This document shows, piece after piece, positions 10,054 through 18,735 of a DNA stretch of 29,720 nucleotides (within the stretch, counting starts at the first letter, position 1; every line of letters starts with the position of its first letter). Under the pieces are notes generated by a model, which was not told the DNA's origin, searched no databases, and saw only the letters and a list, made by a program, of their open reading frames with translations. The DNA lies in NCBI GenBank assembly GCA_015680685.1, contig MNCI01018982.1, forward strand, positions 9,700 to 39,419, written 5' to 3'. Origin of the DNA: Gnetum montanum. Its lineage: Eukaryota; Streptophyta; Gnetopsida; Gnetales; Gnetaceae. Made by a program: the position numbers and the translations under genes.

Positions 10054-10187
10054 GGCGATGGATAGACACTGCATCGATAGGACCTCATTGATGCATTTCA
10101 CCTTGCGTCGATGAGGCCCCATTGATGCAGCCAACCAACGATGACTCATCAATAGGTGTGGGATCCATAGTCATAATTTCTTGCACA

Positions 10188-10455
10188 TGTTTGGGTGAAC
10201 TAGCAAGTTTGAAGAATGGTCATTTCTAGGGTTTCTACTTTGAACCACTTAAAATAGCATGCACCTGCATGTCTATAGCTCTTGTTGCATTCCATTCTTA
10301 TGGCTGTGTAAGTATTTTGTTTCACATGGATGGAGCAAGTGGTAACACATTAGAAGCATATGTTTTGGTGTGTTGGTGAGGGTGAGAAGCATACATAGGA
10401 AACTCGACTTTTGGAGTAATAGGTTTTTGGTACTCAAGAGGATAGTAGTAATGAG
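10188..10455 (-). pseudogene. RE-3 fragment on the low-coordinate side of RE-4 (gag-to-protease linker)
   Basis: The minus strand reads HYYYPLEYQKPITPKVEFP and onward, corresponding to the RE-2 Pro/Tyr-rich linker HYYPPKYHRTHS (about 7000-7030), and a later ATRAIDMQ/PFF region corresponds to RE-2 near 6800-6870. At 10455 the frame is interrupted by RE-4 and resumes at 20438 on the other side. It ends at 10187, where the RE-2 LTR begins. The protease and the rest of RE-3 pol are absent from this side. Confidence 0.7.
10451..10455. repeat. Target-site duplication of RE-4, left copy (ATGAG)
   Basis: ATGAG directly precedes the LTR start TGTGCTGACC at 10456 and recurs immediately after the far LTR end at 20438-20442. 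A 5-bp duplication is typical of LTR retrotransposon integration. Confidence 0.92.
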
Positions 10456-12007
10456 TGTGCTGACCGAAATCATTGGCCTGAGGCTGGAAGGGAAAAACAA
10501 ACACCAAAAGATTGTCGGAGAGACACAGCTAACCCTGCCTTCATGTGAGGGCAAGCTGGAAAAGAAAATGAAGGTAGAGTGCCTTGGATGGTCTGCACGC
10601 AAATCAACCAAGGACTTCCCAGAGTGTAAGCTATGGCTTGCGCTGGGGTTATCATAAATGGTGATGTACAAAATGTAAACAAAGCGTGACTGCGACAACG
10701 TATGCAAAAAGCGTAAAATAGATAAAAATAGAGTGAACAATGTAATGGAAGGAAATAATGAACTGTATTATATTGCTTAACAAGAATGTGCATCGGTCAA
10801 AGTGTAGTTGCGTATGTGGATGGCAAGTCAAGCGCTAAGCCCCGAAGTGATGTGTTTATAGGTGCTTGGATGCTAGGAGTCACATGCGCCCGAGCATCCA
10901 AAGTTGCTAGTCAATGCTCACTAAGCTGTCAACCTTCAAAATTGCCAACCCTGTTTATGTGAATGGATGGGGTATTTATAAGGTTTGGCTAGGCTTGGGC
11001 GTGGAATTCATGGATGGAATCAATGGCTGAGAAATGAGAGGAAAACAGATCATGTGACACATGTTTGATGGACAATTGTGTGTGAATTGGACATGCGTAG
11101 GTAAGCTACGTTCTTGATCGGATGCACTGTATCTTATAGTGTGTGTTGGCTTAGGCAAGCTAGCATACGCCCATAGAAGTAGATACAATTTGGAGTGTAC
11201 GAGCTTGAAAAACTCACAAATGGTGAGAATTTACAAAAATGATAGTGTACAACAAGAGAAATTGACTCTGACTTGCTTGGAACTCCTTGAGGCAATGGTT
11301 AATTGCTGCAGGATGCTGATGTGAATGGTTTTGTGGTTGTTTGAGGCATTTTTGTTTCACAAAAGCTTCTAGCATGAGTTTATTTTGTCTTGGTGTGTCC
11401 TTAGCGTGTGTTTGGCGTGCTTTTGACCAGGCATGATTAGTACTCATGCTGTCAGCGTGACCTGATGAAACTAACACATTTCACACTAATTTTTGATCTT
11501 TGAAGCCTGTTCTTTGAGTGCAACAATTGCCTGGCTATGATTGACCTTGAAGTCTGGAATTTTGGAGGTTGGGACTTGAAGTAGTCATCCATGGACCTTG
11601 AGGATGTCTTGCACCTTTAAATTTAGATCGTTTTGACTCAATTTTAAGGTTCTTGGAGTTGCTCACGCTATACTTACACTGCCAGCGTGACCTCAGCGTG
11701 ACCTGGAAAACTTTGTGTAATCTGGCCTAAAATATGAACTCATGAATGCTGAAACTTGAAGTGGACAACAGTGACCCTATGAAGATGACTTGCACCCTCA
11801 GATTGGACCATATTTGACTTGATCTTGAAGTTTTTGGAGTTGCTCACACCGAGGGCAGGCCTAGCTTGACAAACCTAGCATGAGTAAACCTGGCTTGACA
11901 AGCCCAACGTGAGTTCCATGCCTTAGTCAAATTTTTGCCTCCCAAAAGCTCAAAGGTTCCGAGTTGTTCTTATTTCATAGTGTTAGGTAGAAATTAGTGG
12001 CATTTCA
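10456..12007 (-). repeat. RE-4 3' LTR (1,552 bp)
   Basis: It is aligned end to end with 18736-20437. It is shorter mainly because of a 119-bp deletion corresponding to 19851-19969 and loss of short tandem copies near 19731-19755. In the first roughly 220 aligned bases I count about 25 mismatches to the other LTR, nearly all transitions, so the insertion is old. The TATA box is at 10973-10980. Plus- and minus-strand open frames at 10273-10793 are LTR sequence, not genes. Confidence 0.93.
10973..10980 (-). promoter_or_regulatory. TATA box in RE-4 3' LTR
   Basis: The minus strand reads CTTATAAATACCCC. It is preserved at the same place in the other LTR (19253-19260), which supports function in the ancestor. 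Confidence 0.6.
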
Positions 12008-12025
12008 TTGGTCCCTCTTTGTTGA
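12008..12025 (-). other. RE-4 polypurine tract
   Basis: The minus strand reads CAAAGAGGGACCAA directly before the LTR start TGAAATGCC. Position and purine content fit the primer for plus-strand DNA synthesis, although two Cs interrupt it. Confidence 0.6.
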
Positions 12026-12075
12026 CGTCTGGAGGAATCCACCTGAGAGGTGTTGACAAAGAAGTACAAAACACC

Positions 12076-12429
12076 ATGACCAACCAAGTACCAAGCATTA
12101 TCCATTGGCCCCTGGATGAACGTCATTGCATTGTGTTCAAAAGTACATGGGATTGGGGAAATGCAATTCAAGATGCAAGGGGATGGGTTGTAACTGGGAG
12201 AAGTCAGGAGTTGATCAAGGGTTATAATTACTGTTGGAATTGTGGGAGAGGAATGCTCTCACGTGAACGAACCATATTTTTGGTCCTTGTCAATAGCCAG
12301 TGTTTAGCAGACTCGGAACCAAGACATAGGAGGTGCATTCTTTGGAGAAACAAGACTCTTGTAGAGTGTTTATGGGAGCCCGTTGTAAACAGCCAAAGCC
12401 ACGCGATGATGTGCAACATGATCATTTGA
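12076..12429 (+). CDS. Hypothetical antisense ORF in RE-4 (117 codons)
   Basis: I do not recognise this protein. The frame is open from before the element boundary. The first ATG is at 12076 (MTNQVPSIIHWPLDERHC) and the TGA stop is at 12427-12429. It contains several Trp residues and a YCWNCGRG segment with a CxxC pair, but no known fold that I can see. It lies on the strand opposite gag and protease, between the integrase tail and the 3' LTR. Some Tat-lineage elements (for example Grande and Retand) are known to carry extra antisense ORFs in this place, which is the only reason to take it seriously. An open frame of this length in otherwise stop-riddled DNA is mildly unusual but could be chance. 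Confidence 0.25.
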   Translation: MTNQVPSIIHWPLDERHCIVFKSTWDWGNAIQDARGWVVTGRSQELIKGYNYCWNCGRGMLSRERTIFLVLVNSQCLADSEPRHRRCILWRNKTLVECLWEPVVNSQSHAMMCNMII

Positions 12430-12540
12430 GACATGAGTGTAACTATTTTTCCAAGATAATTGCCTTCCTGCTTCGGGCTTGTATGAGAGGAGCCAATGGT
12501 CTCTAGTCTATGATGTCAACGGGGTCATGAAGACCTTTTC

Positions 12541-12606
12541 CGTGCATTTTTCCCTTTGATCTTTTTGTTCTTTTTTTTCTTTTTTGTTCTTTTTGGTCTT
12601 TTTGAA
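12541..12606. repeat. Pyrimidine-rich tract
   Basis: The plus strand is nearly all T with C and G interruptions (TTTTTGTTCTTTTTTTTC type). On the element's own strand this is an A-rich purine tract about 0.5 kb from the 3' LTR. It may be a simple repeat or a secondary purine tract. Confidence 0.5.
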
Positions 12607-13168
12607 AGAGCTTGCTTTTAGTGCTATACTCGTGCTCATGCGTTTGCATTTGTATCATGTACTGTGTACTGCATTTTGCATTGCAACAGCTTAGAGAATC
12701 ATAGTGTGCAACAGTGTATCAAGAGCTTTGGGGTGAATAGAATGTATCAAGGGGGTGTAATTGAATAGGATAAGGGGGACATGATGGGGAATAGGGAATC
12801 TATCAGGAGTTAGGAATGTACTTATGAACGGATTGATTAACCCAGTTACGTGCGTTAGGAAGAATGTGATACCTTGTCATCATGATGAAGTGCATCTATG
12901 CACGAACGCCTCAGGCATGTCATCCTGCAAACACAACTCCAAGGAGACAAGAAAACCACAAATGATTCCGTTAACTAAGTACTTTAAATGTGAAAACAAC
13001 TAAGGATATGGAGCCACCATTTGCAATTTCAAAGCAGACAGAATCATGAACAACATCAGCTTCATCAGGGTCCATGAGACAAATTATGCAGCAAGTCTTT
13101 GTAGAACATGTACAACCAATTGTAGCAACATATCTTTTCAAGTATTGCCTGATCGTCGATGATGTCAC

Positions 13169-13512
13169 TAGTTTATAGTCTTAGCAGACTGTTGTGGGTT
13201 AGTTTCACATCATAACCCTTTGGACGGTGCCAGTTTAGTGTTGTAGCAGATGGTGCAGTGCTAGTTTATAGTCGTAGCCGACTGTGAAGAGGAAAACCAA
13301 TTTATAGTCTTAGTGTACTCTGCATGCTAGTTTCATGTCATGGCAGACAAATGTGGTAGTTTAGTGTCATACCGGATGGAGCTCTATGGTGTCAATTTAC
13401 TGTCATGTCTCCAGGACACTCTATGGTGCCAGTTTTAAGTCATAGCCCTAGGACCGTTCTATGGTATCAGTTTTAGGTTGTGATGCCAGGACTGTTACGT
13501 ACCTCAAGTTCA
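13169..13512. repeat. Array 1: about 31-bp tandem repeat in RE-4, about 10 degenerate copies
   Basis: Copies start with TAGTTT or a close variant near 13169, 13200, 13231, 13262, 13297, 13328, 13357, 13392, 13430 and 13468. The first four are spaced exactly 31 bp, the later ones 29-38. The consensus begins TAGTTTATAGTCTTAGC. The array directly follows the integrase tail on the coding strand. Tandem repeats in this region are a known trait of Tat/Ogre elements. Confidence 0.8.
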
Positions 13513-13660
13513 TCAGACATAGTACCATTTTAGGTACAGGTGATTTGTGGAATTAGCAAACTCATTCCTATCCATGTCAGCAAGTTTGAATGCTCCATTG
13601 TTGTACGCCTTAGTAACTAAGTAAGGCTCTTCTTAGTTAGCTGAGAATTTATCTGGGTTG
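13513..13660 (-). pseudogene. RE-4 integrase C-terminal remnant
   Basis: The minus strand reads KFSAN, a stop, then EPYLVTKAYNNGAFKLADMD, a few residues later NEF, and ends with a LKWYY phrase and TGA at 13513-13515. This matches the end of Tat-type integrase, which typically reads W.GPY.V....GGAY.LADMDG..F...WN...LKKYY. The stop replaces the expected Trp. Nothing of the catalytic core, RNase H or RT lies upstream; instead there is an unrelated plus-strand segment and array 2. This is therefore a stump left by a large pol deletion or replacement. Confidence 0.75.
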
Positions 13661-13690
13661 TTTTCTTATGATTACCTATTTGTTTATTTT

Positions 13691-13797
13691 TCGTTCCGTT
13701 TTAGGGACATAGTAATGATGAGGCTGGCCCTAGTGGAGCAGGAGCGAATGATGTGGAGGATTTTGGGGGCCAGCCCCCTCCTAGGACTGATGTGTGA
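13691..13797 (+). other. Exon-like plus-strand segment inside RE-4
   Basis: A T-rich tract ending TTTTAG (AG at 13703-13704) looks like a splice acceptor. It is followed by a 30-codon open frame, GHSNDEAGPSGAGANDVEDF and a GGQPPPRTDV end, with a stop at 13795-13797. The acidic, Gly/Pro/Ser-rich composition resembles the C-terminus of a plant protein more than random sequence. The frame includes the palindrome GGGGGC-CA-GCCCCC (13765-13778). I cannot name a parent gene; a captured fragment is possible. Confidence 0.25.
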
Positions 13798-14157
13798 GCT
13801 AACTGTTAGTCCAGCTTTAGCTACCAAATGTTTTGGATTTTTGATGTCTAATGGAAATGTATGAGGATAGATGTAATGATATGGATTTAATCGTGGCATG
13901 ATGTGTTATTGCCATGTTGACGTTTAATATAAATATATATATTTTCTCTTCTTTTTTCTATTTTTCTCATTTTCTTAGGTATATTGTGAACATATGCATG
14001 TAGCTGAATGTAAAATGAGATTCCAAAATGTAGAACAAAACGTAAGGCAAATATTTGTAAAAAGGAAAAGTAACGAGAATTCATAAATTGAAATTGCAAC
14101 TTGTGACATGTAAATGAAAATTTGACATAATGTAACGAGAGTTTGTAAACTTGCAAC
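13798..14157. other. AT-rich stretch in RE-4, nothing recognised
   Basis: It includes an AT-rich run with TATATATA near 13931-13942. It lies between the exon-like segment and array 2, where pol should have been. Confidence 0.4.
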
Positions 14158-14425
14158 ATACTGTGCTCTAGGTTAAGGCCATTTTGGGCCGTGCACATTA
14201 GTTGAGAGTCATGGTGGACCATTGCATCTGTGTTGAACAAAGAAAAAGGGATTACTAGTTTTAGGCCATAGTGGGCCAAAAGCGATAACAGTTTTAGAAA
14301 ACTTAAAAGGAACCAGCCATTTCTGACTATGGTTAGTTTAACGTCATTGCAGATGTTCGCTAGTAGTTTAACGTCATACTAGACGGTTGGTAGTTTAATG
14401 TCATTTCGGATGGGTGATAGTTTGC
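14158..14425. repeat. Array 2: 27-30 bp tandem repeat in RE-4, related to array 1
   Basis: TAGTTTAACGTCATTGCAGA-type units start at 14334, 14364, 14391 and 14418. Looser copies of the type TAGTTTTAGGCCATAGTGG extend back to about 14158. The core TAGTTT..GTCAT..C.GA is shared with array 1. Unlike array 1 it lies between protease and the integrase remnant. Confidence 0.7.
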
Positions 14426-14664
14426 CCTAGTTATTGAGTTGTTTTTTTATTCTTTGTAGTTTGACGTGAGGGGTGGGGCATGTAGGTATGATCTAATACT
14501 CCCCTTCCCCTTCACTAGAGATGTCAAAAGGTAACTTTGACCAAGAGACATCAGCGGGAATGGCTCCTATGTCTGTGACGTCCAATGATTCCTCAGTTCT
14601 AATAAGATCATGGGCTAACAGTTGGTTCGCTCATGGTTTCTTGTTTAGGCTCAGAAAACTCAAC
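14426..14664. other. RE-4 spacer between protease and array 2
   Basis: No domain is visible. On the coding strand this is where RT would begin, but no RT motif is readable in any frame. Confidence 0.4.
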
Positions 14665-15590
14665 CTATGACCCTTGATCCATTCTCGAGTGTGAGGAAGT
14701 CAGCGATGTTGTTGTGTCCCCGTGTATGATGATTTCACCGCCCTCATAAGGTAGGTGGATTTTTTGATGGATTGGTGAGAATACGGCTCTAAGTTGAGCT
14801 AGCCAAGGTTGTCCTAGAATCAGATTGAACCTCAGCATGTCATCAACCACTATGAATTTAGCCAATGTGGGGAGCTGTTCCCCTACTACGAAATCCAAGG
14901 TAAGCATGTCTTTTACCACGACACGGGAACCACTGAAGCATTTTAAAAAGGAAGTTATTGTGGGCCATATTTGCTCTGTAAGACCCAGTTTTTCGATGAT
15001 AGGAAAGGGTATTACGTTTGTTGTTGCATTGTCATCGACATGCACCGTACGTATCTTGAAGTGGTTGACTTGTATTGTTATGAACATAGGGGTTGTAGTG
15101 ACCTCTCCAGTTTTCTCATCTCACTTAATATCATTGGTATGAAGTTCTAGGAATGTGGGCCTCGATTCTTGAGGTTGTGGGGATAGTACTGCATAAATGG
15201 ACAACTCATCTGCAGGAAGGTCCTTGTTAATAGGAATTGACGTCAACATATGCACGAGAGCTTCCCGATGTACCAGTGAGGTCATTACTAGATCGTACAG
15301 GCTTAAGGAGGTGTTCTTTTATTTCAAAGCTTGTGTGACTTGGGTCAATGCACTTGCTAGATCCTTATCACTTGGGACGCTCTTGTCTGTGGAGAATTGG
15401 TCCATTTGACCCAGCATTTGTATCTCTTGTGGAGGGATTCTTGTGTTAGTAACTGGGGATGTTGAGCTTGGGACACTGAGAGTGTCGGTATCCTTATCTC
15501 GATGACTTGTGCTAAGCTCACCGGTGGACGGAACCATAGGAACAACATTTAGCGGTATGGGCTTCGGTGGTCCTAATTTTTGCTCATGAT
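14665..15590 (-). pseudogene. RE-4 protease and preceding Tat-type linker, decayed
   Basis: The upstream part contains SLYDLVMTSLVHREALVHML (about 15230-15310), the Tat/Ogre phrase that usually reads SLL.LL.SSE.HR.AL...L. A 140-codon open stretch (14665-15087) follows with MFITIQVNHFKIRTVHVDDN, ATTNVIPFPIIEKLGL, FNLILGQPWLAQLRAVFSP and HQKIHLPYEGGEIIIHGD, a complete retropepsin outline. The active-site phrase reads VDDNATTNV where Ogre-type proteases read VDDGSA.NV; Asp is kept but the essential Gly is Asn (codon around 15029-15031). The ILGQPWL and LPYEGGEI ends are well kept. A stop near 15125 separates linker and protease. It was probably inactive after the Gly loss. Confidence 0.78.
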
Positions 15591-15599
15591 ATTCTTTTT

Positions 15600-18192
15600 C
15601 TAGGCGCTCTCTTTTTATCCTGTCAGCAAGGTGTTCTCATAGGGGTCACAAGGGAACGGTAGGGGGTTGCATGTCAGGGTGTTTTGACACCCGGATCAAA
15701 AAGGGAGTGGGTCAGGTTTCTGATGGTGTGGTTGCTGTTGTGACAGAAGTAGATACGTGAACAACGAATGGTTTTTGTGGTGCAGGGAATGTGCATATGA
15801 CAAAAGGGGTTTAGGGAGGTGTTGAGGTAGATGTAGTTTCAGAAGGCCTACGAATTACAAAAGGTTTTTGAGGGATGTCTTGTCCATTGTCCACATGGAT
15901 AGTGTTAATCACATATGATGCTTCATTAGTATTGAGAGGATCCTTGTAGACCCCCATGGGTTGGTTTTGGGGCTTTACCGGGTTTGCCTCGTCAAATACT
16001 ATTTCACCCCTGTCAATCATGTGCTGTATATCTTGTTTTAAGGTGAATAAGTAGTCAGTTCTGTGCCCACACCATTGGTGATATTCGCAAAACCTATCCA
16101 ACCTAAAGCCTCTTGGAATAGGGGGCTCATCGGCTGTTGCTAAAGTTGGGTTTTTAGCCAACTCATAGAATCGATCGTGTTTTTGGGACATCATGGGGGA
16201 CATTTGTTTAGGTTGGATTAACCCAGCCCCTAGAAGTTGATCTAATAATTTTGAAGGCTTCATAGGCAAGGGTGTGTACTAGGTAGGATATTTTCGTTTA
16301 AATGTACGAGTAGGACCCATGTTTGTGGTTTTGGTTGAGGAAGATCCGGGTCTAGGCATAGATGTGGTTCTTTCATGACTGGTTGGAGTAGTGGGTTGTT
16401 TTCCTTTCTATCTAGAATCGTTAGGTTGGACTATCTCTGCCACTGCTGCTACCATCGTTTTGGATTTATCCTTATCTTTCCTCATATGTTGGCTTCTAAA
16501 GGCTAAGTAAGCTGGGTCGTTACTTGTTTGCACCACCTCTTCTATGTTCTTAATTTGTGCGAATGCTTGACTCAAAGTATGGACACTCAAATAATAAAGT
16601 TTTAATTTAACGAAGTCATTTACAACAGCCTCAAGGATGGTAAGTAAGTATGTTTCAAGGATGGGCTCATGAAGTTCATTCAGGGTTGCACTCCATCTTT
16701 GGATAAATTTTTGTATGGGCTCTAACGATGCTTGTTTAATCTAAATCAGACCATCTAGTGTGGCTTCAGGCTTTAAATTATATTTGAAATAGTTAATGAA
16801 TTGATGTAACAAATCTTCTAGAGAGGATATGGAGTTACGGGGTAAAGCCCGGTACCAGTCTAAGGCTTTTTCTGTTAAGGACATAGCAAATACACTTAGA
16901 ATTGCATGAGGCCAGGCCTGAAGCAATAGACATTCTAGTCGAAATATTACCAGATGGGAGTTTGGATCTCCCTTTCCATTGTACTTGGTTAATTGAGGTA
17001 ATGAGATTCCCTTTGGTAAGGGTAACGGTGGAACTGAAGGGTTGATTGGGTCATCTTGGTAGAAGTCCAGCAAATTGACTTCCTCAGTGTTTGCAGTTTT
17101 GAGGCACTTTAACTCCTCAGTTAATGAGTGCATCATTTTCTTTATGTTTGCCCACTCTTGGGCGGTAGGCAGACCGACTAGTTGAGTAGATTGTGATTGG
17201 TAGTAGTTTGATTGTTGCATTGTTTGTGGAAAGGGAGATTGTTGGATTGTCGGTTGTTGTGGTAGAGCAACATTTAGAGATGGGATTGTAGGGTGTGGTA
17301 TATTGTAGTGAGTAGGTTGGTATTGCTGAATAGTTGGTGAAAGCCACTACCCAGCCACAGGTTGTGAGGTGACACCTTGAACGTGTTGGGTTGAAGTAAT
17401 CAATGGTGCTCCATGGGTTTGTATTTGTGGTATGTAGTGGGTGGAGGTGGAAGCTGGTATAACTGATGACATCCCAATTATTTGAGGTTGAAAGATTGAT
17501 CCTGAATTAGTTTGAGGAGGGGGTTGTTGGGATTGTACTTGCAGAGGTATGATGGAGGTGGACGTATTAGATTGAATGTTGGGCATGGAAATGGTGGGAA
17601 TGGAAGTGGGTACTCCCTGTAGAGAAGATGGTGCTCGAGTGTTTGCAGATAAAGGAGGAAGTATGGTTTCTTCTAGGAAAGGTTGGAATGATGGGTTTGT
17701 ATGGGCATGAGGACTAAGAGTATGGTATGAGTCCCCATGCTCAGATTGGGCCGCAAAGTCGTCTTCCTCATCTCTGCTCTGAGGCTCTATTAGAGGTGGC
17801 TGTAAGGTTTGATTCCTTACCATGAGAAGCTGAGATATGAGTCAATGATGAGGCTTGGAAAGGGAGATCACATTAAATACTAAGGGAGTGAACTCACGAC
17901 CTCCCTTGTAAATGAGCTCATAGTTCCGCTTTGCTTCTCTTTCTATGTGGTCGACAGGCAAGTTGGCTTGAATCTTCACACAAATGAAATCATATTGTTC
18001 TGGTGTGAGGATTGTGTAAGTAGGGTCCTTGCCCTATAGCCTAAGTGACTGGCGAGTTGAACCTTGAGGGTTTATCACTTCAATGGTAGTTATGGGTTTG
18101 GTTGCAGTCACAGGGTTTGAGGTCCTAGCCCCAAAGTTAGAGATCTGCAACATCGTTGTGTTGATTTGGGAAGATTCCATAATAGCATGCAT
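15600..18192 (-). pseudogene. RE-4 gag, decayed
   Basis: The likely start is MESSQINTTM (ATG at 18178-18180) or the upstream in-frame MHAIMESS (18192), just inside the 28-bp array. Order: a Pro/Gln/Ser/Thr-rich N-terminal region (about 17220-17823), a capsid-type domain with LPQLTKYNGKGDPNSHL and LTEKALDWYRALP and LEDLLHQFINYF (16741-17000), a SVHTLSQAFAQIKNIEEV segment (16408-16590), and FCEYHQWCGHRTDYLFTLK with DIQHMIDRGEIVF (about 16010-16110). Spacing resembles the Tat/Ogre zinc motif C.YH...GH.T..C..L, but the final Cys is Leu here. Frame breaks occur near 16270-16400, 16600-16740 and 17345. With protease it forms the only sizeable coding remnant of RE-4. Confidence 0.8.
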
Positions 18193-18200
18193 AAAATGGG

Positions 18201-18392
18201 CTTGACAAGCTGGGCGTGAGTAAGCTGGCTTGACAAGCTGGGTGTGTGTAAGCTGGCTTGACAAGTTGGGCGTGTGTAAGCTGGCTTGACAAGTTGACGT
18301 GAGTAAGCTAGCTTGACAAGTTGGGCGCGTGTAAGCTAGCTTGACAAGCTGACATGAGTAAGCTAGCTTGACAAGCTAGGCGTGTACCAGGC
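18201..18392. repeat. 28-bp minisatellite in RE-4 5' leader, 7 copies
   Basis: CTTGACAAGCTGGGCGTG-type units start at 18201, 18229, 18257, 18285, 18312, 18340 and 18367 (spacing 27-28 bp). The array sits just upstream of the gag start on the coding strand. One to two copies of the same unit lie in U3 of each LTR (20291-20343; 11861-11913), which suggests the array grew from LTR-type sequence. Confidence 0.9.
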
Positions 18393-18735
18393 AAGATGCA
18401 GGTTGCAAGTACTAAGAAGAGCTCACTGTGACCGATTGGTGGTGGTGGTGGGAACGTTACTTAGCAGGTTGTTTATGAAGCGGCTTGTTTAAGCAGCGTG
18501 TGTATGCTGTTTGGGTTCTGATGATGCAGTTGTAGAGCTTTGAAGCACTGGGCGTAATGGTAGGAGTTTTACAGGGTTGTATGCCCTATTAATTTAGTGT
18601 GAGCAGACTAGGGTGGGCTTAAGCAAGCTAGGCTTGAGTTTTAGCACCTGGTATGCACAACATTTAACAGGTAGTGTAATCAACATTTTGACAGGATGGT
18701 AAACAAGTTAGGTCCTCCTTCTAGCAACAATTTAC
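18393..18735 (-). other. RE-4 leader next to the 5' LTR
   Basis: The PBS should start at or within a few bases of 18735 on the minus strand. The sequence there is GTAAATTGTTGCTAGAAGG, with no TGG start and no tRNA match that I recognise, so the PBS is decayed or unusual. Nothing else is apparent. Confidence 0.45.

Larger units (their letters stand above)
3424..10187 (-). mobile_element. RE-2: Athila-like Ty3/Gypsy retrotransposon, defective, 3' LTR not found
   Basis: On the minus strand the order is 5' LTR (9275-10187), tRNA-Asp-type PBS (9256-9273), gag from ATG 9120, protease, RT, RNase H and integrase ending near 3424. Domain order RT, RNase H, integrase is the Ty3/Gypsy order. The gag phrase LLHRCPGHDYSQREQL, the RT phrase VFMDDFSTYG and the tRNA-Asp PBS fit the Athila side of the non-chromodomain clade. 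Many in-frame stops, frameshifts, a deletion inside RT and lost catalytic residues show that it is dead. The higher-coordinate end abuts internal DNA of the related RE-3, so RE-2 may have inserted into it. The element should end in a second LTR below 3424, but none matching the 5' LTR is visible. Confidence 0.85.
9275..10187 (-). repeat. RE-2 5' LTR
   Basis: The PBS-side end is exact (minus strand ends GCTCATCA, one base before the PBS). The outer end, TGTGCAAG at 10187, is inferred from the TG rule and from where homology to RE-3 internal sequence stops; it could be off by a few bases. Landmarks shared with the RE-5 LTR are ACCTGAGCAC followed by AATAAAG (plus 9865-9915; RE-5 27545-27578) and repeats of the type TTGGTA..CCCAGTAGTG (plus 9631-9695). 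U3 holds two copies of a 24-bp motif (10071-10094, 10105-10128). Confidence 0.8.
12026..13168. other. RE-4 3' non-coding region
   Basis: This stretch lies between the 31-bp repeat array and the polypurine tract. No minus-strand domain is readable. It contains a plus-strand (antisense) open frame at 12076-12429 and a pyrimidine-rich tract at 12541-12606. The remainder (12607-13168) shows nothing I can name. Confidence 0.5.

Noticed and set aside
10273-10793. Cluster of open frames on both strands, with counterparts at 18680-19106
   Set aside because: Most of these lie in the two RE-4 LTR copies; frame openness is not consistent between the copies and no domain is visible.
13765-13778. GGGGGC-CA-GCCCCC hairpin as a terminator
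   Set aside because: No bacterial context, a 2-nt loop, and it lies within an exon-like frame; a chance palindrome is more likely.
18201-18392. CRISPR-like regular repeats
   Set aside because: The 28-bp units are directly adjacent with no unique spacers, and the setting is a plant retrotransposon.
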